Positions 35,437 to 45,516 of a stretch of DNA of 64,000 nucleotides are shown here, one piece after another. Under the pieces are notes generated by a model. It did not search any database. It had not been told where the DNA came from and worked only from the letters and a program-made list of their open reading frames with translations. The first letter of the stretch is position 1; each line of letters starts with the position of its first letter. The position numbers and the translations under genes were made by a program. The stretch is taken from the NCBI RefSeq assembly GCF_000008185.1, contig NC_002967.9, positions 1,364,001 through 1,428,000 on the forward strand, in the 5' to 3' direction. Source of the stretch: Treponema denticola ATCC 35405. Lineage in GTDB: Bacteria; Spirochaetota; Spirochaetia; Treponematales; Treponemataceae.

Positions 35437-36741
35437 ATGGAAAGATTTTTTAGACTTAAAGAGCACAATACTACCGTGCGCACCGAAGTTATTGCGGGTA
35501 TCACTACCTTTTTGGCAATGGCTTATATTTTGGCCGTAAATCCCGGCATTTTAAGTGAAGCCGGAATGGATAGAGGTGCCGTTTTTACTGCAACCGCTCT
35601 GTCAGCCGCTATTGCAACCCTCGCTATGGGGCTTTTGGCTAACCTGCCTGTTGCTCTTGCTTCAGGAATGGGATTAAATGCCTTTTTTACGTATAGCGTT
35701 GTTATCGGCTTAGGTTATTCCCCGTCTACGGCATTAACAGCCGTGTTTTTAGAGGGCGTTCTTTTTATTTTGCTTTCACTTGTAAACGTCCGTGAAGCTA
35801 TTGTAAAATCCATACCTCTTAATCTTAAAAAAGCTGTAGCCGCAGGTATCGGTATCTTTATTACTTTTATTGCTTTTCAAAATTCCGGAATAATTGTCGA
35901 TAATCCTGCAACCCTCGTAGGACTCGGAAAATTCACTTGGGGCTCTCCTGCCGTTTTAGCCATGATAGGTTTAATTATAACCTGTGCTCTTTTTATTTTA
36001 AGAGTACCGGGAGCGATATTGATAGGTATTTTAATTACAACCATCATAGGCATTCCCTTAAAGATTACGGTTCCATTCGGGGGCTGGGAAGGCTGGTCTC
36101 CTATAAGTCTCCCCTCGGCTCCTGCCGTACTCAATTTTGACTTTTCGAATATTCTTTCTTTTAAGTTTTTTATTGTATTTTTTTCATTCCTCTTTGTCGA
36201 TATTTTTGATACGGTAGGAACCCTTGTAGGTGTTGCAACTCAGGCAAACCTTGTAGATAAGGATGGAAATATTCCCAAAATTAAGCAGGCCTTTTTATCG
36301 GACGCTATCGGAACAGTAGTAGGTGCAGCTCTCGGAACATCAACGGTAACAAGTTATGTAGAAAGTACGGCCGGTGTTGCTGCCGGAGGAAGAACCGGAT
36401 TAACCTCTGTGGTTACTGCCGGTATGTTCATTATTGCCTTGCTGTTTTCTCCGATTTTCTTATTGATTCCTTCCGCAGCCACAGCCCCTGCTTTAATAAT
36501 AGTCGGCTTTTTGATGATGACCCAAGCCGGCGAAATAAACTATAAAGACCCTACGGAAGGTATCCCCGCATTCTTGACAATGATTATGATGCCCTTTACC
36601 TACAGTGTTGCCGAAGGTATCGTATACGGAGTCTTGGCCTATGTTATCTTAAAATGTATTAAAGGAAAATTTAAAGAAATCCCTGTTGTTACATGGATAC
36701 TTTTTGTTATCTTTATGTTAAGATTTTTTGTTAAATTTTAA
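35437..36741 (+). CDS. NCS2 family purine permease (PbuG/AdeQ-type)
   Basis: Proton-coupled purine (adenine or guanine/hypoxanthine) importer of the AzgA-like branch. The 434-residue polytopic protein begins RLKEHNTTVRTEVIAG, and shows GMGLNAFFTYSV, DIFDTVGTLVGVA and GTSTVTSYVES, which define this group. The ATG at 35437 (SD AGGAG) is chosen over an in-frame GTG at 35404. Whether adenine or guanine/hypoxanthine is the substrate cannot be decided here. A hairpin follows the gene. Confidence 0.94.
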   Translation: MERFFRLKEHNTTVRTEVIAGITTFLAMAYILAVNPGILSEAGMDRGAVFTATALSAAIATLAMGLLANLPVALASGMGLNAFFTYSVVIGLGYSPSTALTAVFLEGVLFILLSLVNVREAIVKSIPLNLKKAVAAGIGIFITFIAFQNSGIIVDNPATLVGLGKFTWGSPAVLAMIGLIITCALFILRVPGAILIGILITTIIGIPLKITVPFGGWEGWSPISLPSAPAVLNFDFSNILSFKFFIVFFSFLFVDIFDTVGTLVGVATQANLVDKDGNIPKIKQAFLSDAIGTVVGAALGTSTVTSYVESTAGVAAGGRTGLTSVVTAGMFIIALLFSPIFLLIPSAATAPALIIVGFLMMTQAGEINYKDPTEGIPAFLTMIMMPFTYSVAEGIVYGVLAYVILKCIKGKFKEIPVVTWILFVIFMLRFFVKF

Positions 36742-36750
36742 TACTTAATA

Positions 36751-36787
36751 AAGAAACCCCTTCCGAATTTAGGCAGGGGTTTCTTAT
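36751..36787 (+). terminator. Terminator-like hairpin after the purine permease
   Basis: Arms aagaaacccct (36751-36761) and aggggtttctt (36775-36785), 11 bp, 13-base loop; the T-run after it is short. Confidence 0.65.
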
Positions 36788-36827
36788 CTAAAGATCTTAT
36801 ATTTGAAAATAATTGCCGGAGGTCGAT

Positions 36828-39800
36828 TTGCGCAAATTTTTTTATGGCAGTATATTTATAATTTTAATATTGACATTAACAACTTGTAAACAATTTATTG
36901 CCGATATTGAAAAAGATTTTGAAAATTGGGTTTCTACGGTATTGATAAAAGAAATAATTCCTGATAGTCCGAAAGATGGACAGTCATACCTGTGTATACC
37001 TAGTGCTTCCGATCAAACGGTAACATTAAAATTACTTAATTCACGAAGACACAGTCTAAAAATGCCCGAAGGACCCGGTACTTATACCGATATAATTACG
37101 TTTGAAAGCGGTGTCAAAGGTATCGACGGCGGTGTTCCCGTGCAATGGTACCGACTACGAGCTTAAACAAACCGCTTTTGACGAAATTCGCCTAAAATAT
37201 AATGAAGCTTTTTTAAAAAAATATGAGTATGGTAAGCAGAATTTAAGTCCTAGGATAACTTTTATCAGTAAAGAAGGTAGAAAATTCGAGACACGTACAT
37301 TTAAACTGCGTTGTAATACTCCTCCTCCCGATATAACCGATGCCGTTATCTGTAAAACCCGTGTCCCCTTAGTCTCACCTGATCCTGCGTACTATGTGCT
37401 CTGTATAAGCTGCGATTCCGATAAATTAAAAGAAAAGATGGGCGGCGATTTTCTTCATAAAGATATTAAAAGTATAATTATAAATGGAACCGAATACCCT
37501 ATAGAACTAAACTCTTCAGGAACCGGCTTTACTACAACCGATTCGAATTTTATTGCTAAAACTGATGTTTTGCCTTTGGGTGGTAGTCCAACACCTGATG
37601 CTAATCTTTATTTTAAAACTAATGCTGTAGTAGGCGGTATAAAAACAGATTATACTTTATATATCGGCGATGAAAAAAAGCTTTCCTCTTCTAATAAAAA
37701 GACTGTATCAACACCTGCCAACACGCCTGATAATGCAAAGCTTTACGATATGACGGTTACATCTCCCCATGAGATTCTTTCAAATGATCCGGCTTCTCCT
37801 TACACAATTGCTTATAAAGATATTAGCGGGGATAAAATAAAATTAAAGGCTGAAACGGCTACCAAAGGTGCTATTATCAAAGGAGAAGTCAAAAAGCATG
37901 ATGGAAGTACATATATCTATTTTGCAATAGATAGTGGTCCTCGAACTAGTGTAGATATAGAGCTGGATAAACCCGGATCGGGAGATGTTTTTTATGAGAT
38001 TAAATTTAGGGCCGAAGGTAGCGGTTTTACGCCGAGTGACTGGCAGATAAGGTATGTTAAGCTGATTGAAGGCGGTACTATAACAATTACATCTACAGAC
38101 GGTTGGAAAAAACTAAAAGATGCCGTAGAAGCAACAGATGGGCCTAATCTTATCATCATTGACGGCGAAATTAAGGCTGAAAGTACTTTAAATAATTATG
38201 GAGAAATTACGGTAACCAGAACCCTTACAATAAAAGGTAAGACGGACTCAGTATCCGACATACTCAATGCAAATAAAAATACGGGAGGTAAACCTCATCA
38301 CAGGATATTTAAGATAGAACCTTCAGGAAACCTCACCCTTGACGGTCTTACCCTTAAAGGCGGCGGAAAAGATAGTTCTACCCAGTTGAACGGAGCTGCC
38401 GTATATTCTAAAGGAAGTTTTACCGCTAAAAACTGTAAGTTTGAAGATAATGAAGCCGGTTCAAATTCTGTTGCCGGAGCAGGAGGTGCTGTTTATGTTG
38501 AATCCGGACAGACCACAATCGATAACTGCAAATTTATTTCAAACAATGCAAATATAGGCGGTGCTGTATTTGTAGCTGCAAATGGAAAATGTACAATAGG
38601 TACTGAAACAGATCAGACTACAAAAATATATTCTAATACGGCTAAAAACGGAGCAGGTATATATGTCGCCTCTACGCAAAGTGACGGTTGTCTTATAAAC
38701 AAGGGAACCTGTATAGGTACCGATGGCTTTAATTTGGCAGGCGATTTAGGCGGAGGCATATTTATTTTTGCAGGGGCTAATTGTACAATAAAGGAAGGTG
38801 TAAAGATACAAGACAATGAAGCTCAAAACGGGGGCGGTATTTATAATGACGGAGGTAATCTTACTATTCAAGGAACCGTATCCGATAAGGTTATTATTTC
38901 AGGCTGTAAGGCAAATAGTAGTCAGCCCGGTAAAAATAAAGGGGGCGGTATTTATATTGCCGGCGGTACCGTAAAAATAGAACATACCTTAATAAATGGT
39001 AACACTGTAGGAAGTTCCGGTGAGGGGAAGGGTATATATGTTGCCGATGGAACTTTTGAGATGAAGGCTGGTGCAAAAATAGATGAGAACAATGATGTCT
39101 ATCTAAAAGAGAACAAAAAAATACAAGTTGAAACTTCTGCTTTAGGGGACTTTGGTGCTAAAATTACGCCTGAAAAATATCCTGATAGAAATACGGTTAT
39201 TAAGGTGCTTGAAAGTTCTGCTGCCGCAGCCTGTAATGATAAATTCAAGGTATCCGACAAAAGTTCTACACATTGGAAGGTAGATAAAAGAGGTAACCTT
39301 GCCCAATTAGTGAAGTCATCATCCGATTCATGGAAGACACTTAAAGATGCCGTAGCTAATGCTCCTCAAGATGCCGTTATTTATATAGATGGAGAAATTA
39401 AAGCTAGCGGTTTATATGATAATTATGGAGCGATTGAGATAATAAAACCTCCTTATTTTCCGGCCGGTGTAGACAGGAAGCTTACAATCATGGGCCTTAC
39501 GGGTTCAGGTTCTGACATCTTAAATGCAAACTATGGAACAGGTGGTAATATAAATTATCACCAAATATTTAAGGTATATACTGGAACAGATTTTAGCCTT
39601 AAAGGGCTTACCCTTAAGGGTGCAGATAGCGGCAGCCACGGAGGCGGTGCAATTTATACGGAAGGTAAAGTCGAGATGGCTAATTGTGTTATAACGGAAA
39701 ATAAGGCATCATACGCCGTACGTGGAGGAGGTGTTCTTATAGCCGGAGGAACCTTTACAATGATCGGCGGCGAAATAAAAAACAATAGCACAAAGAAGGT

Positions 39801-40203
39801 TAGTGGTGAAGGCGGAGGTGTATACATAAATGGCGGAATCTTTACAATGATTGGCGGCCTTATCAAAGAAAACAACAAAGATATTAATAGTAAGGGTAAG
39901 GGTGTTTATGTCGCAGGCGGCTCATTTACAATGTCGGGTAGTGCAAAAATAGACGAAAACAATGATGTATATCTTCCTACAAATAAGATGATAAATATTT
40001 TAAGTAAGCTTACTCCTGATGGAGGAACTGCGGCCATGATAAATCCTCAAAGCTATCCGTCAGGCAGTAACAATATAAAAGTTCTTGCCGACGATATATC
40101 CAATTTTGAAAACTATAAAAAGTTTAAAGTAAAGTCTAATGGAGGCACACCATGGTATGTAAATTCTTACGGTAATCTTACTACCTTGCCACCTGCACCT
40201 TAA
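36828..40203 (+). pseudogene. Large right-handed beta-helix lipoprotein with a +1 frameshift
   Basis: Two open frames make one gene: 36828-37166 and 37102-40203. The first has a lipoprotein signal (TTG start after GGAGG, Cys in LTLTTC). Homology by eye continues if one base is removed near C37143 (GVPV then NGTDYEL). The full length minus one base is an exact multiple of three, giving 1,124 residues. The protein has beta-sandwich-like N-terminal parts and two tandem beta-helix modules: each starts with WKxLKDAV, continues through IDGEIKA, GLTLKG and repeated GGG-x-Y/V-rich turns, and ends with AKIDENNDVYL. Such Treponema surface lipoproteins are adhesin candidates. It may be a true frameshift, a phase-variable state, or a sequencing error. 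Confidence 0.8.
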
Positions 40204-40215
40204 AAAGTTTTAGTT

Positions 40216-40752
40216 TTAGGCTAAAAAGTGCATATTATCGTCAAAGTCCTTTCTTGTCTTTTCCCTTAAAGGATATCCTTCTTTAGGATAGCCTAGGGCT
40301 ATGACAAGGCGGATTCTCTTTTTTCGCTCTATGAGCTTTTGGATTCGTTTTTCGTCAAAGACACCGAGGATGCAGGTTTCCAAATTTAGGGCTGAGGCTG
40401 CATTTACAAGGTTGGCCGTTAAGATACCTATATCTATGGCCTTAAAGTCAACCTTCTTTATCAGTGAACCTATCTTTGCAGGCAGGCTGTAATTGTCTTC
40501 GGCTATTACCAAAAAAGTATTACAGTCATCGATGAACTTGTTAAAAGAACCCATCTTAGCATCTGCAATTATCTTGGCCTTTTCGCCTTGAGCTACAAAG
40601 ACCTCGTAGGGCTGAGAATTACAGGCCGACGGCGAAAGCCTCCCTGCCTCCAAAATAGAAATCAAGTCCTCTTTTGAAACAGGTTTAGAATAATCAAAGC
40701 TCCTGCAGCTTTGTCTTTTTTTCATAAGCGATAAAAAATCATTAAAATTCAT
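40216..40752 (-). CDS. Nitroreductase family protein (FMN-dependent)
   Basis: The 178-residue protein has the nitroreductase start KRQSCRSFDYSKPVS, the ISILEAGRLSPSACNSQPYEVF segment (read as RLSPSACNSQP) and a C-terminal ALGYPKEGYP. Members bind FMN and reduce nitro compounds, quinones or flavins. No SD lies before the ATG at 40752. A promoter with TTGACT (40782-40787) and CATAAT (40759-40764) places the -10 6 bases from the ATG, so a leaderless mRNA is likely. Substrate unknown. Confidence 0.9.
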   Translation of the reverse strand: MNFNDFLSLMKKRQSCRSFDYSKPVSKEDLISILEAGRLSPSACNSQPYEVFVAQGEKAKIIADAKMGSFNKFIDDCNTFLVIAEDNYSLPAKIGSLIKKVDFKAIDIGILTANLVNAASALNLETCILGVFDEKRIQKLIERKKRIRLVIALGYPKEGYPLREKTRKDFDDNMHFLA

Positions 40753-40839
40753 ATTGTTATTATGTAATAATCGTAAAATAAAGTCAATCGTCGGGATTAT
40801 GGTTTGTACTCCCTTCCCCTAATACCTAATCTGTCCCAC

Positions 40840-40868
40840 TTGAAAACTTAACCTTTTCATATTATAAT
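40840..40868 (+). promoter_or_regulatory. valS promoter
   Basis: TTGAAA (40840-40845) and a perfect TATAAT (40863-40868), 17-base spacer. The leader of about 30 nt ends with SD GGAG. No T-box is present. Confidence 0.75.
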
Positions 40869-40902
40869 CTTTCCTCGTATTTTAAAACGATTGGAGAAAA
40901 CA

Positions 40903-43632
40903 ATGAGCGAAAAATTGCAGGCGATTGAATTGGAAAAATCTTATAATCCTAAAGAATTTGAAGAGCGTATTTATTCCTTTTGGGAAGCCAATAAGTGCTT
41001 TAGCCCGATAAAAAAGAAAAACACAAAAAATACATTTACTGTCGTCATTCCTCCGCCCAATGTTACGGGCGTTCTCCATGTAGGCCATGCCCTTGATGAA
41101 ACCTTGCAGGATGTAATTGTCCGTTACCACCGTATGAAAGGGGACGAAACCCTTTGGATTCCCGGAACCGATCATGCAGGTATTGCCACGCAATCCGTTG
41201 TAGAAAAAAAACTGAAGGCCGAAGGCAAAAACCGCCGCGACCTCGGACGGGAAGCTTTTATCGAAAAGGTATGGGAAGTTAAAAATGAACATCACTCGAT
41301 TATAACAAAGCAGCTCCGCAAAATGGGAGTTTCGGTTGATTGGGATAGGGAACGCTTTACCTTAGATGAAGGGCTTTCTCAGGCTGTAAGAGAGGTCTTT
41401 GTTTCTTTATATGAACAGGGGCTAATCTATCAGGGAAATTACCTTGTAAACTGGTGCCCTTCATGCGGTACCGCAATTTCCGATGATGAGGTCGAACATG
41501 AAGACCGAAAGGGCGGCATGTACCATATTTATTATAAATTGGCAGACGGGGCAGTTTTACAAAATGAAGCCGGCGAGAAAATACAAGAAATAGAAATTGC
41601 AACCACCCGCCCTGAAACCCTTTTGGGCGATACCGCCATAGCCGTTCATCCCGAAGACCCCCGCTATGCTTCCATCATAGGAAAGGAAGTAATTCTCCCT
41701 CTCGCAAATAGGAAAATTCCTGTAATTGCCGATTCCTATGTCGATAAAGAATTCGGAACGGGGGTTGTAAAGATAACTCCTGCCCATGACCCCAATGACT
41801 GGGAGGTAGGTAAAAGGCATAATCTTCCCGTTCTAAATATCTTAAACCCCGACGGAACATTAAACGATGCCGTTCCCGAAAAATACCGAGGCCTTTCAAC
41901 GGAAAAAGCACGCAAGGCCGTTATCGAAGATTTGGAAGAACTGGGCCTTTTTAAAAATGAAGAAAAAATAAAACACGCAGTAGGCTGCTGTTACCGATGT
42001 CATACAAGTATAGAGCCCTATGTTTCAAAACAATGGTTTGTAAAAATGCAGCCCTTGGCTCAAAAAGCCTTAGATGCATGGAAAAAAGGCGATGTTGTTT
42101 TTTATCCTCAAAAATGGGAAAACACCTATGCTCACTGGATGAATAATATTCGCGACTGGTGTATTTCCCGTCAGCTTTGGTGGGGGCATCGTATTCCTGT
42201 TTGGTATTGCGCCGATTGCGGAAAAACTATCGTAAGCCGTACGGATATTACGGAATGTCCTCACTGTAAATCAAAAAACATAAAGCAGGATGAGGATGTT
42301 TTAGACACTTGGTTTTCAAGCTGGCTTTGGCCTTTTTCAACCCTCGGCTGGCCCGAAAAGACCGAAGACCTCGCACGCTTTTTTCCGACATCGGCCCTTG
42401 TTACAGGACACGATATAATTTTCTTTTGGGTAGCAAGAATGATAATGGCCTCCTTGCAGTTTACGGGCAAGGCTCCTTTTAAAGATATTTTTATTCACGG
42501 TTTGGTTCGGGATAAACAAGGCCGCAAGATGAGTAAGAGCTTGGGAAACGGTATTGACCCCCTTGTAGCCATCGAAGAGTTTGGGGCTGACGCTATGAAG
42601 TTCACCCTTACCTTTATGTGCGGTTCTCAAAGTCAAGACTTCTTAATCGACATGGAAAGTTTTAAGCTCGGCTCAAAATTTGCAAACAAGGTTTGGAACG
42701 CTTCCCGATATATTTTAGGAAATCTTGCAGGCAGAACCATTGTGCCTGTCGGACGGGACGGCAGTCTAAACAGCTTAAAAGAACTTGACCGCTGGATTTA
42801 TCATGAACTAAACGAGGCGGCTCAAACGGTTCGCTCAAGCCTCGATTCTTACCGTTATAATGAGGCCGCTCAAAAGGTTTACGAATTCTTTTGGAATAAT
42901 TTTTGTGATTGGTATGTTGAAGGTACTAAACTTTCTTTTAAGTACGGAGACGAAAAAGAGAAGGATAGGGCGGCTTCGGTGCTCCTTGCCGTTTTGGAAG
43001 AATCCTTACGCCTGCTTCATCCGTTTTTAGCCTTTGTTACCGAAGAGATTTATTCAAAGCTGCCCGGTAATTGTGCTGAAGGCGCCTTGCCCCGTGCCAA
43101 GATTTTAATGACTTCCGATTACCCCGAAGAAAAAAAAGAACGCATAGATGAGGCTGCTTCTATCCGTTTTAGGACCTTGCAGGAAATTGTCCGCAACATT
43201 AGAGCCTTACGGGCCGAATGCGGCATAGACCCTCAGTTAAAGCTTAAGGTTTCTCTTTATATCGAGAAAAACTCTCCTGCGGAAGCTGCCCGTGAAAATT
43301 CCGAAATAATAGAAATGCTTTCAGGCCTTTCCGGTTTAGACTTTATCGATTCTCTTAAAGAAAAACCTGCCTCTTCAATCGGTGTAGTAGGAGCGGGTTT
43401 TGAGGCTTTTTTGATAACGGGAGATTCAATAGATATCGATCAATTAAAAAAGCGTTTTGAAAAAGAGCTTGAAAAAAATGAACAAAATGCTTCAAAGATA
43501 GATTCTAAGCTCAAAAACGAAAACTTCGTTAAAAACGCTCCTCCCGAAGTCATCGAAGGCGAAAAAGAAAAACACGCCGAGTTTTTAAGGCGTATCGAAA
43601 AACTAAAAGGTTATTTGGAAGGGATGAGGTAG
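40903..43632 (+). CDS. valS: Valyl-tRNA synthetase
   Basis: Charges tRNA-Val. The 909-residue class I synthetase has the HIGH motif (as HVGH in PPNVTGVLHVGHAL), the editing (CP1) domain (about 190-350), KMSKS (GRKMSKSLGNG), an anticodon-binding helical domain, and a C-terminal coiled-coil arm (about 850-905). The ATG at 40903 has SD GGAG 6 bases upstream; an upstream TTG at 40891 is less likely. All catalytic motifs are intact. Confidence 0.97.
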   Translation: MSEKLQAIELEKSYNPKEFEERIYSFWEANKCFSPIKKKNTKNTFTVVIPPPNVTGVLHVGHALDETLQDVIVRYHRMKGDETLWIPGTDHAGIATQSVVEKKLKAEGKNRRDLGREAFIEKVWEVKNEHHSIITKQLRKMGVSVDWDRERFTLDEGLSQAVREVFVSLYEQGLIYQGNYLVNWCPSCGTAISDDEVEHEDRKGGMYHIYYKLADGAVLQNEAGEKIQEIEIATTRPETLLGDTAIAVHPEDPRYASIIGKEVILPLANRKIPVIADSYVDKEFGTGVVKITPAHDPNDWEVGKRHNLPVLNILNPDGTLNDAVPEKYRGLSTEKARKAVIEDLEELGLFKNEEKIKHAVGCCYRCHTSIEPYVSKQWFVKMQPLAQKALDAWKKGDVVFYPQKWENTYAHWMNNIRDWCISRQLWWGHRIPVWYCADCGKTIVSRTDITECPHCKSKNIKQDEDVLDTWFSSWLWPFSTLGWPEKTEDLARFFPTSALVTGHDIIFFWVARMIMASLQFTGKAPFKDIFIHGLVRDKQGRKMSKSLGNGIDPLVAIEEFGADAMKFTLTFMCGSQSQDFLIDMESFKLGSKFANKVWNASRYILGNLAGRTIVPVGRDGSLNSLKELDRWIYHELNEAAQTVRSSLDSYRYNEAAQKVYEFFWNNFCDWYVEGTKLSFKYGDEKEKDRAASVLLAVLEESLRLLHPFLAFVTEEIYSKLPGNCAEGALPRAKILMTSDYPEEKKERIDEAASIRFRTLQEIVRNIRALRAECGIDPQLKLKVSLYIEKNSPAEAARENSEIIEMLSGLSGLDFIDSLKEKPASSIGVVGAGFEAFLITGDSIDIDQLKKRFEKELEKNEQNASKIDSKLKNENFVKNAPPEVIEGEKEKHAEFLRRIEKLKGYLEGMR

Positions 43633-43696
43633 AGATTTTTAACTGCAAGCGGCTCAAGGAATGTGCAGTTTGGTTTAAAAATTTCTTATAAGGTGA

Positions 43697-43742
43697 TTTA
43701 AGGGAGTTTATAAAAGCATCAGTTTTTATGGGCTCCCTTAAA
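43697..43742. other. Long hairpin between valS and tetR
   Basis: Arms tttaagggag (43697-43706) and ctcccttaaa (43733-43742), perfect 10-bp stem; partial pairing (tttataaaa with tttttat) continues inside. It could serve as a valS terminator, but no T-run follows. A weaker hairpin (aactgc/gcagtt) lies at about 43639-43669. The rest of 43633-43823 shows no reading frame. Confidence 0.45.
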
Positions 43743-43823
43743 TATTATCGGTTCTCGAAACACCTCTTTATGTGGATAGGATCCATAAAAATCAACATAG
43801 TTTTATAAATTTAATCTTTCGGC

Positions 43824-43883
43824 TTGACATAAATAAAATTATATGGTAAATTATGAATGAATAATTATAAATATTCATTCATA
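43824..43883 (+). promoter_or_regulatory. tetR promoter and operator
   Basis: Promoter TTGACA (43824-43829) and TAAATT (43847-43852), 17-base spacer. A perfect 11-bp inverted repeat, tatgaatgaat (43852-43862) and attcattcata (43873-43883), with a 10-base gap, covers the end of the -10 and the transcription start: a typical TetR-family autoregulatory operator. Confidence 0.8.
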
Positions 43884-43894
43884 AAGAGGTTGAA

Positions 43895-44473
43895 ATGGAT
43901 AAAAAAGAAGAACTTTTGGCTAGTGCACATGCCATTTTTACAAAAAAGGGATATAAGGAAACAAATATTTCGGATATTACAAAATCAATAAATGTTGCAA
44001 CAGGTTCTTTCTACAAATATTATTCTTCCAAAGAAGATATATTTTTAGAGGTTTACAAACTTGAAAATACGAGAGTGAGGCAATTAGTTATGGAACATGT
44101 TGATTGGCAGCTGCCGATCGAATCGATTATTGAATCATTGTTTTTCGTAACTTCAAAACATTTATTTGGGAATAAGATAATGGCGGAATGGAGTAATCCC
44201 AAAATATCAAAGATTCTACGTAAATACTATTTTTCAGAACAAGGAAAAAAGGATAATCAATTTCACAATTTTTTGATGACTGTGATTGATAAAAAAATGA
44301 AAGAATTAAAAATTAAGCCTCAATTAGCCGTTCGGTTAAAGAGGGTATATGAGTTTTTATATTATATTGATTGCCATGTAACAGATTCTGATTTTGAAGG
44401 CTGCAGTGAAGTAATTAAACTTCTTACAGTATATTTTGTAAAAGGTTTGGTATATGAAAATTCCGCTAGATAA
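43895..44473 (+). CDS. TetR/AcrR family transcriptional regulator
   Basis: The 192-residue protein has an N-terminal TetR HTH (about residues 8-55; ATGSFYKYYSSKEDIFLEV) and a divergent C-terminal ligand domain. The SD is GAGG. It has a perfect inverted-repeat operator at its own promoter and is followed after 24 bases by a phospholipid synthase-like gene, which suggests that it controls itself and the two downstream genes. Base composition is more A+T-rich than neighbours up to about 45.1 kb, which suggests recent acquisition; that is an impression, not a measurement. Confidence 0.92.
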   Translation: MDKKEELLASAHAIFTKKGYKETNISDITKSINVATGSFYKYYSSKEDIFLEVYKLENTRVRQLVMEHVDWQLPIESIIESLFFVTSKHLFGNKIMAEWSNPKISKILRKYYFSEQGKKDNQFHNFLMTVIDKKMKELKIKPQLAVRLKRVYEFLYYIDCHVTDSDFEGCSEVIKLLTVYFVKGLVYENSAR

Positions 44474-44497
44474 TATTTGTATTTAATGGGATGTTCT

Positions 44498-45079
44498 ATG
44501 ATATATAATAAAACTTTTGATATACAAAAAAAAATTTTTATCAATACCTTGACTTTATTAAGAATACCTCTTTCTATTATGTTTAATGTCATGTTGTTAT
44601 ATGAAGAACGCAGACTCTTTCTTTACGGCATATTATTTTTGGTAATAGCTTTAACGGATTTTTTTGATGGAAAACTTGCCCGTTATTATAATGTCCAAAG
44701 TAGAGTAGGTGCTGTATTAGATGTTACAACCGACTTTTTCTTTATTTTTACTACAGCTTGCGTTATGTATAAACAAGGTTTGTTACCTGTAGGTATGATC
44801 ATAATAATTTTAATTAAATTTACAGAATTTTGTATAACATCATATTTATTTGACAAAAAACTAAAAAAGAATAAATTATTATTTTTCGATAAAATAGGCC
44901 GTTTTGTTGCCGTTATATTATATTCAATTCCGATTATAATATTAATATTACATGCATTATTGAACAAATATCTGTTTAATGTTATTTTATTTTGCGTATA
45001 TATAACGATAGGATTTTTATCTATTCTTTCATTTTATGCAAGAGTAAGTAAAATAATTCGATATAAAATTAAGATATAA
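44498..45079 (+). CDS. CDP-alcohol phosphatidyltransferase family protein
   Basis: Membrane enzyme that transfers a phosphatidyl group from CDP-diacylglycerol to an alcohol. The 193-residue protein has 5-6 membrane segments and the exact family signature: D-x2-D-G-x2-A-R-x8-G-x3-D-x3-D (DFFDGKLAR ... G ... D ... D). The acceptor alcohol (glycerol-phosphate, inositol or other) cannot be told from the motif. Start choice is uncertain: ATG 44498 has a GGGA 6 bases upstream; ATG 44486 is an alternative. It is probably co-transcribed with tetR. Confidence 0.88.
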   Translation: MIYNKTFDIQKKIFINTLTLLRIPLSIMFNVMLLYEERRLFLYGILFLVIALTDFFDGKLARYYNVQSRVGAVLDVTTDFFFIFTTACVMYKQGLLPVGMIIIILIKFTEFCITSYLFDKKLKKNKLLFFDKIGRFVAVILYSIPIIILILHALLNKYLFNVILFCVYITIGFLSILSFYARVSKIIRYKIKI

Positions 45080-45116
45080 GTTTCAAATGGAACCAACAAA
45101 ATAAGAGAGGTAAATA

Positions 45117-45500
45117 ATGCGAATAGAGCATATAGCAATGTATGTAAATGATATTGAAAATGCAAAGAATTTTTTTATTAAATATTTTAAAGCAAATTCC
45201 AGTGACGGTTATCACAATAAAACGACGAATTTTCGTTCTTATTTTTTGACTTTCGATGATGGAGCAAGGCTTGAACTTATGAATCATCCTGATATGCAGG
45301 ATCCGAATAAGGAGATTCGAAGGACAGGCTTAAGTCATGTTGCATTTAGTGTGGGTTCAAAAAAAAGGGTAGATGAATTAACACAAATTTTACAAAATGA
45401 CGGATACAAAGTTTTATCGGGTCCAAGAACAACCGGAGACGGATATTATGAAAGCTGTATCATCGGTCCCGAAGGCAACCAAATCGAGATAACTGTTTAA
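45117..45500 (+). CDS. VOC superfamily (glyoxalase-like) protein
   Basis: The 127-residue protein matches the single-domain VOC fold: MRIEHIAMYVNDIENAKNF, LTFDDGARLELM, GLSHVAFSVGS and the end IGPEGNQIEI. Metal-ligand candidates are His5, Glu in LEL, His in SHVAF and Glu in IEI, so lyase or resistance-type activity is possible. SD GAGAGG. It ends 17 bases from the convergent NTF2-like gene. The specific substrate is unknown. Confidence 0.88.
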   Translation: MRIEHIAMYVNDIENAKNFFIKYFKANSSDGYHNKTTNFRSYFLTFDDGARLELMNHPDMQDPNKEIRRTGLSHVAFSVGSKKRVDELTQILQNDGYKVLSGPRTTGDGYYESCIIGPEGNQIEITV

Positions 45501-45516
45501 TTTTTAAAATGATAAC

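Noticed and set aside
40753-40902. T-box riboswitch upstream of valS
   Set aside because: The leader after the promoter is only about 30 nt, without the conserved T-box sequence or specifier stem.
41357-41911. Minus-strand open frames within valS
   Set aside because: They lie opposite conserved synthetase sequence, have no ribosome site or promoter, and resemble no family.
43697-43742. MITE-like element between valS and tetR
   Set aside because: There is one hairpin only, without a target duplication or a second copy in the window.
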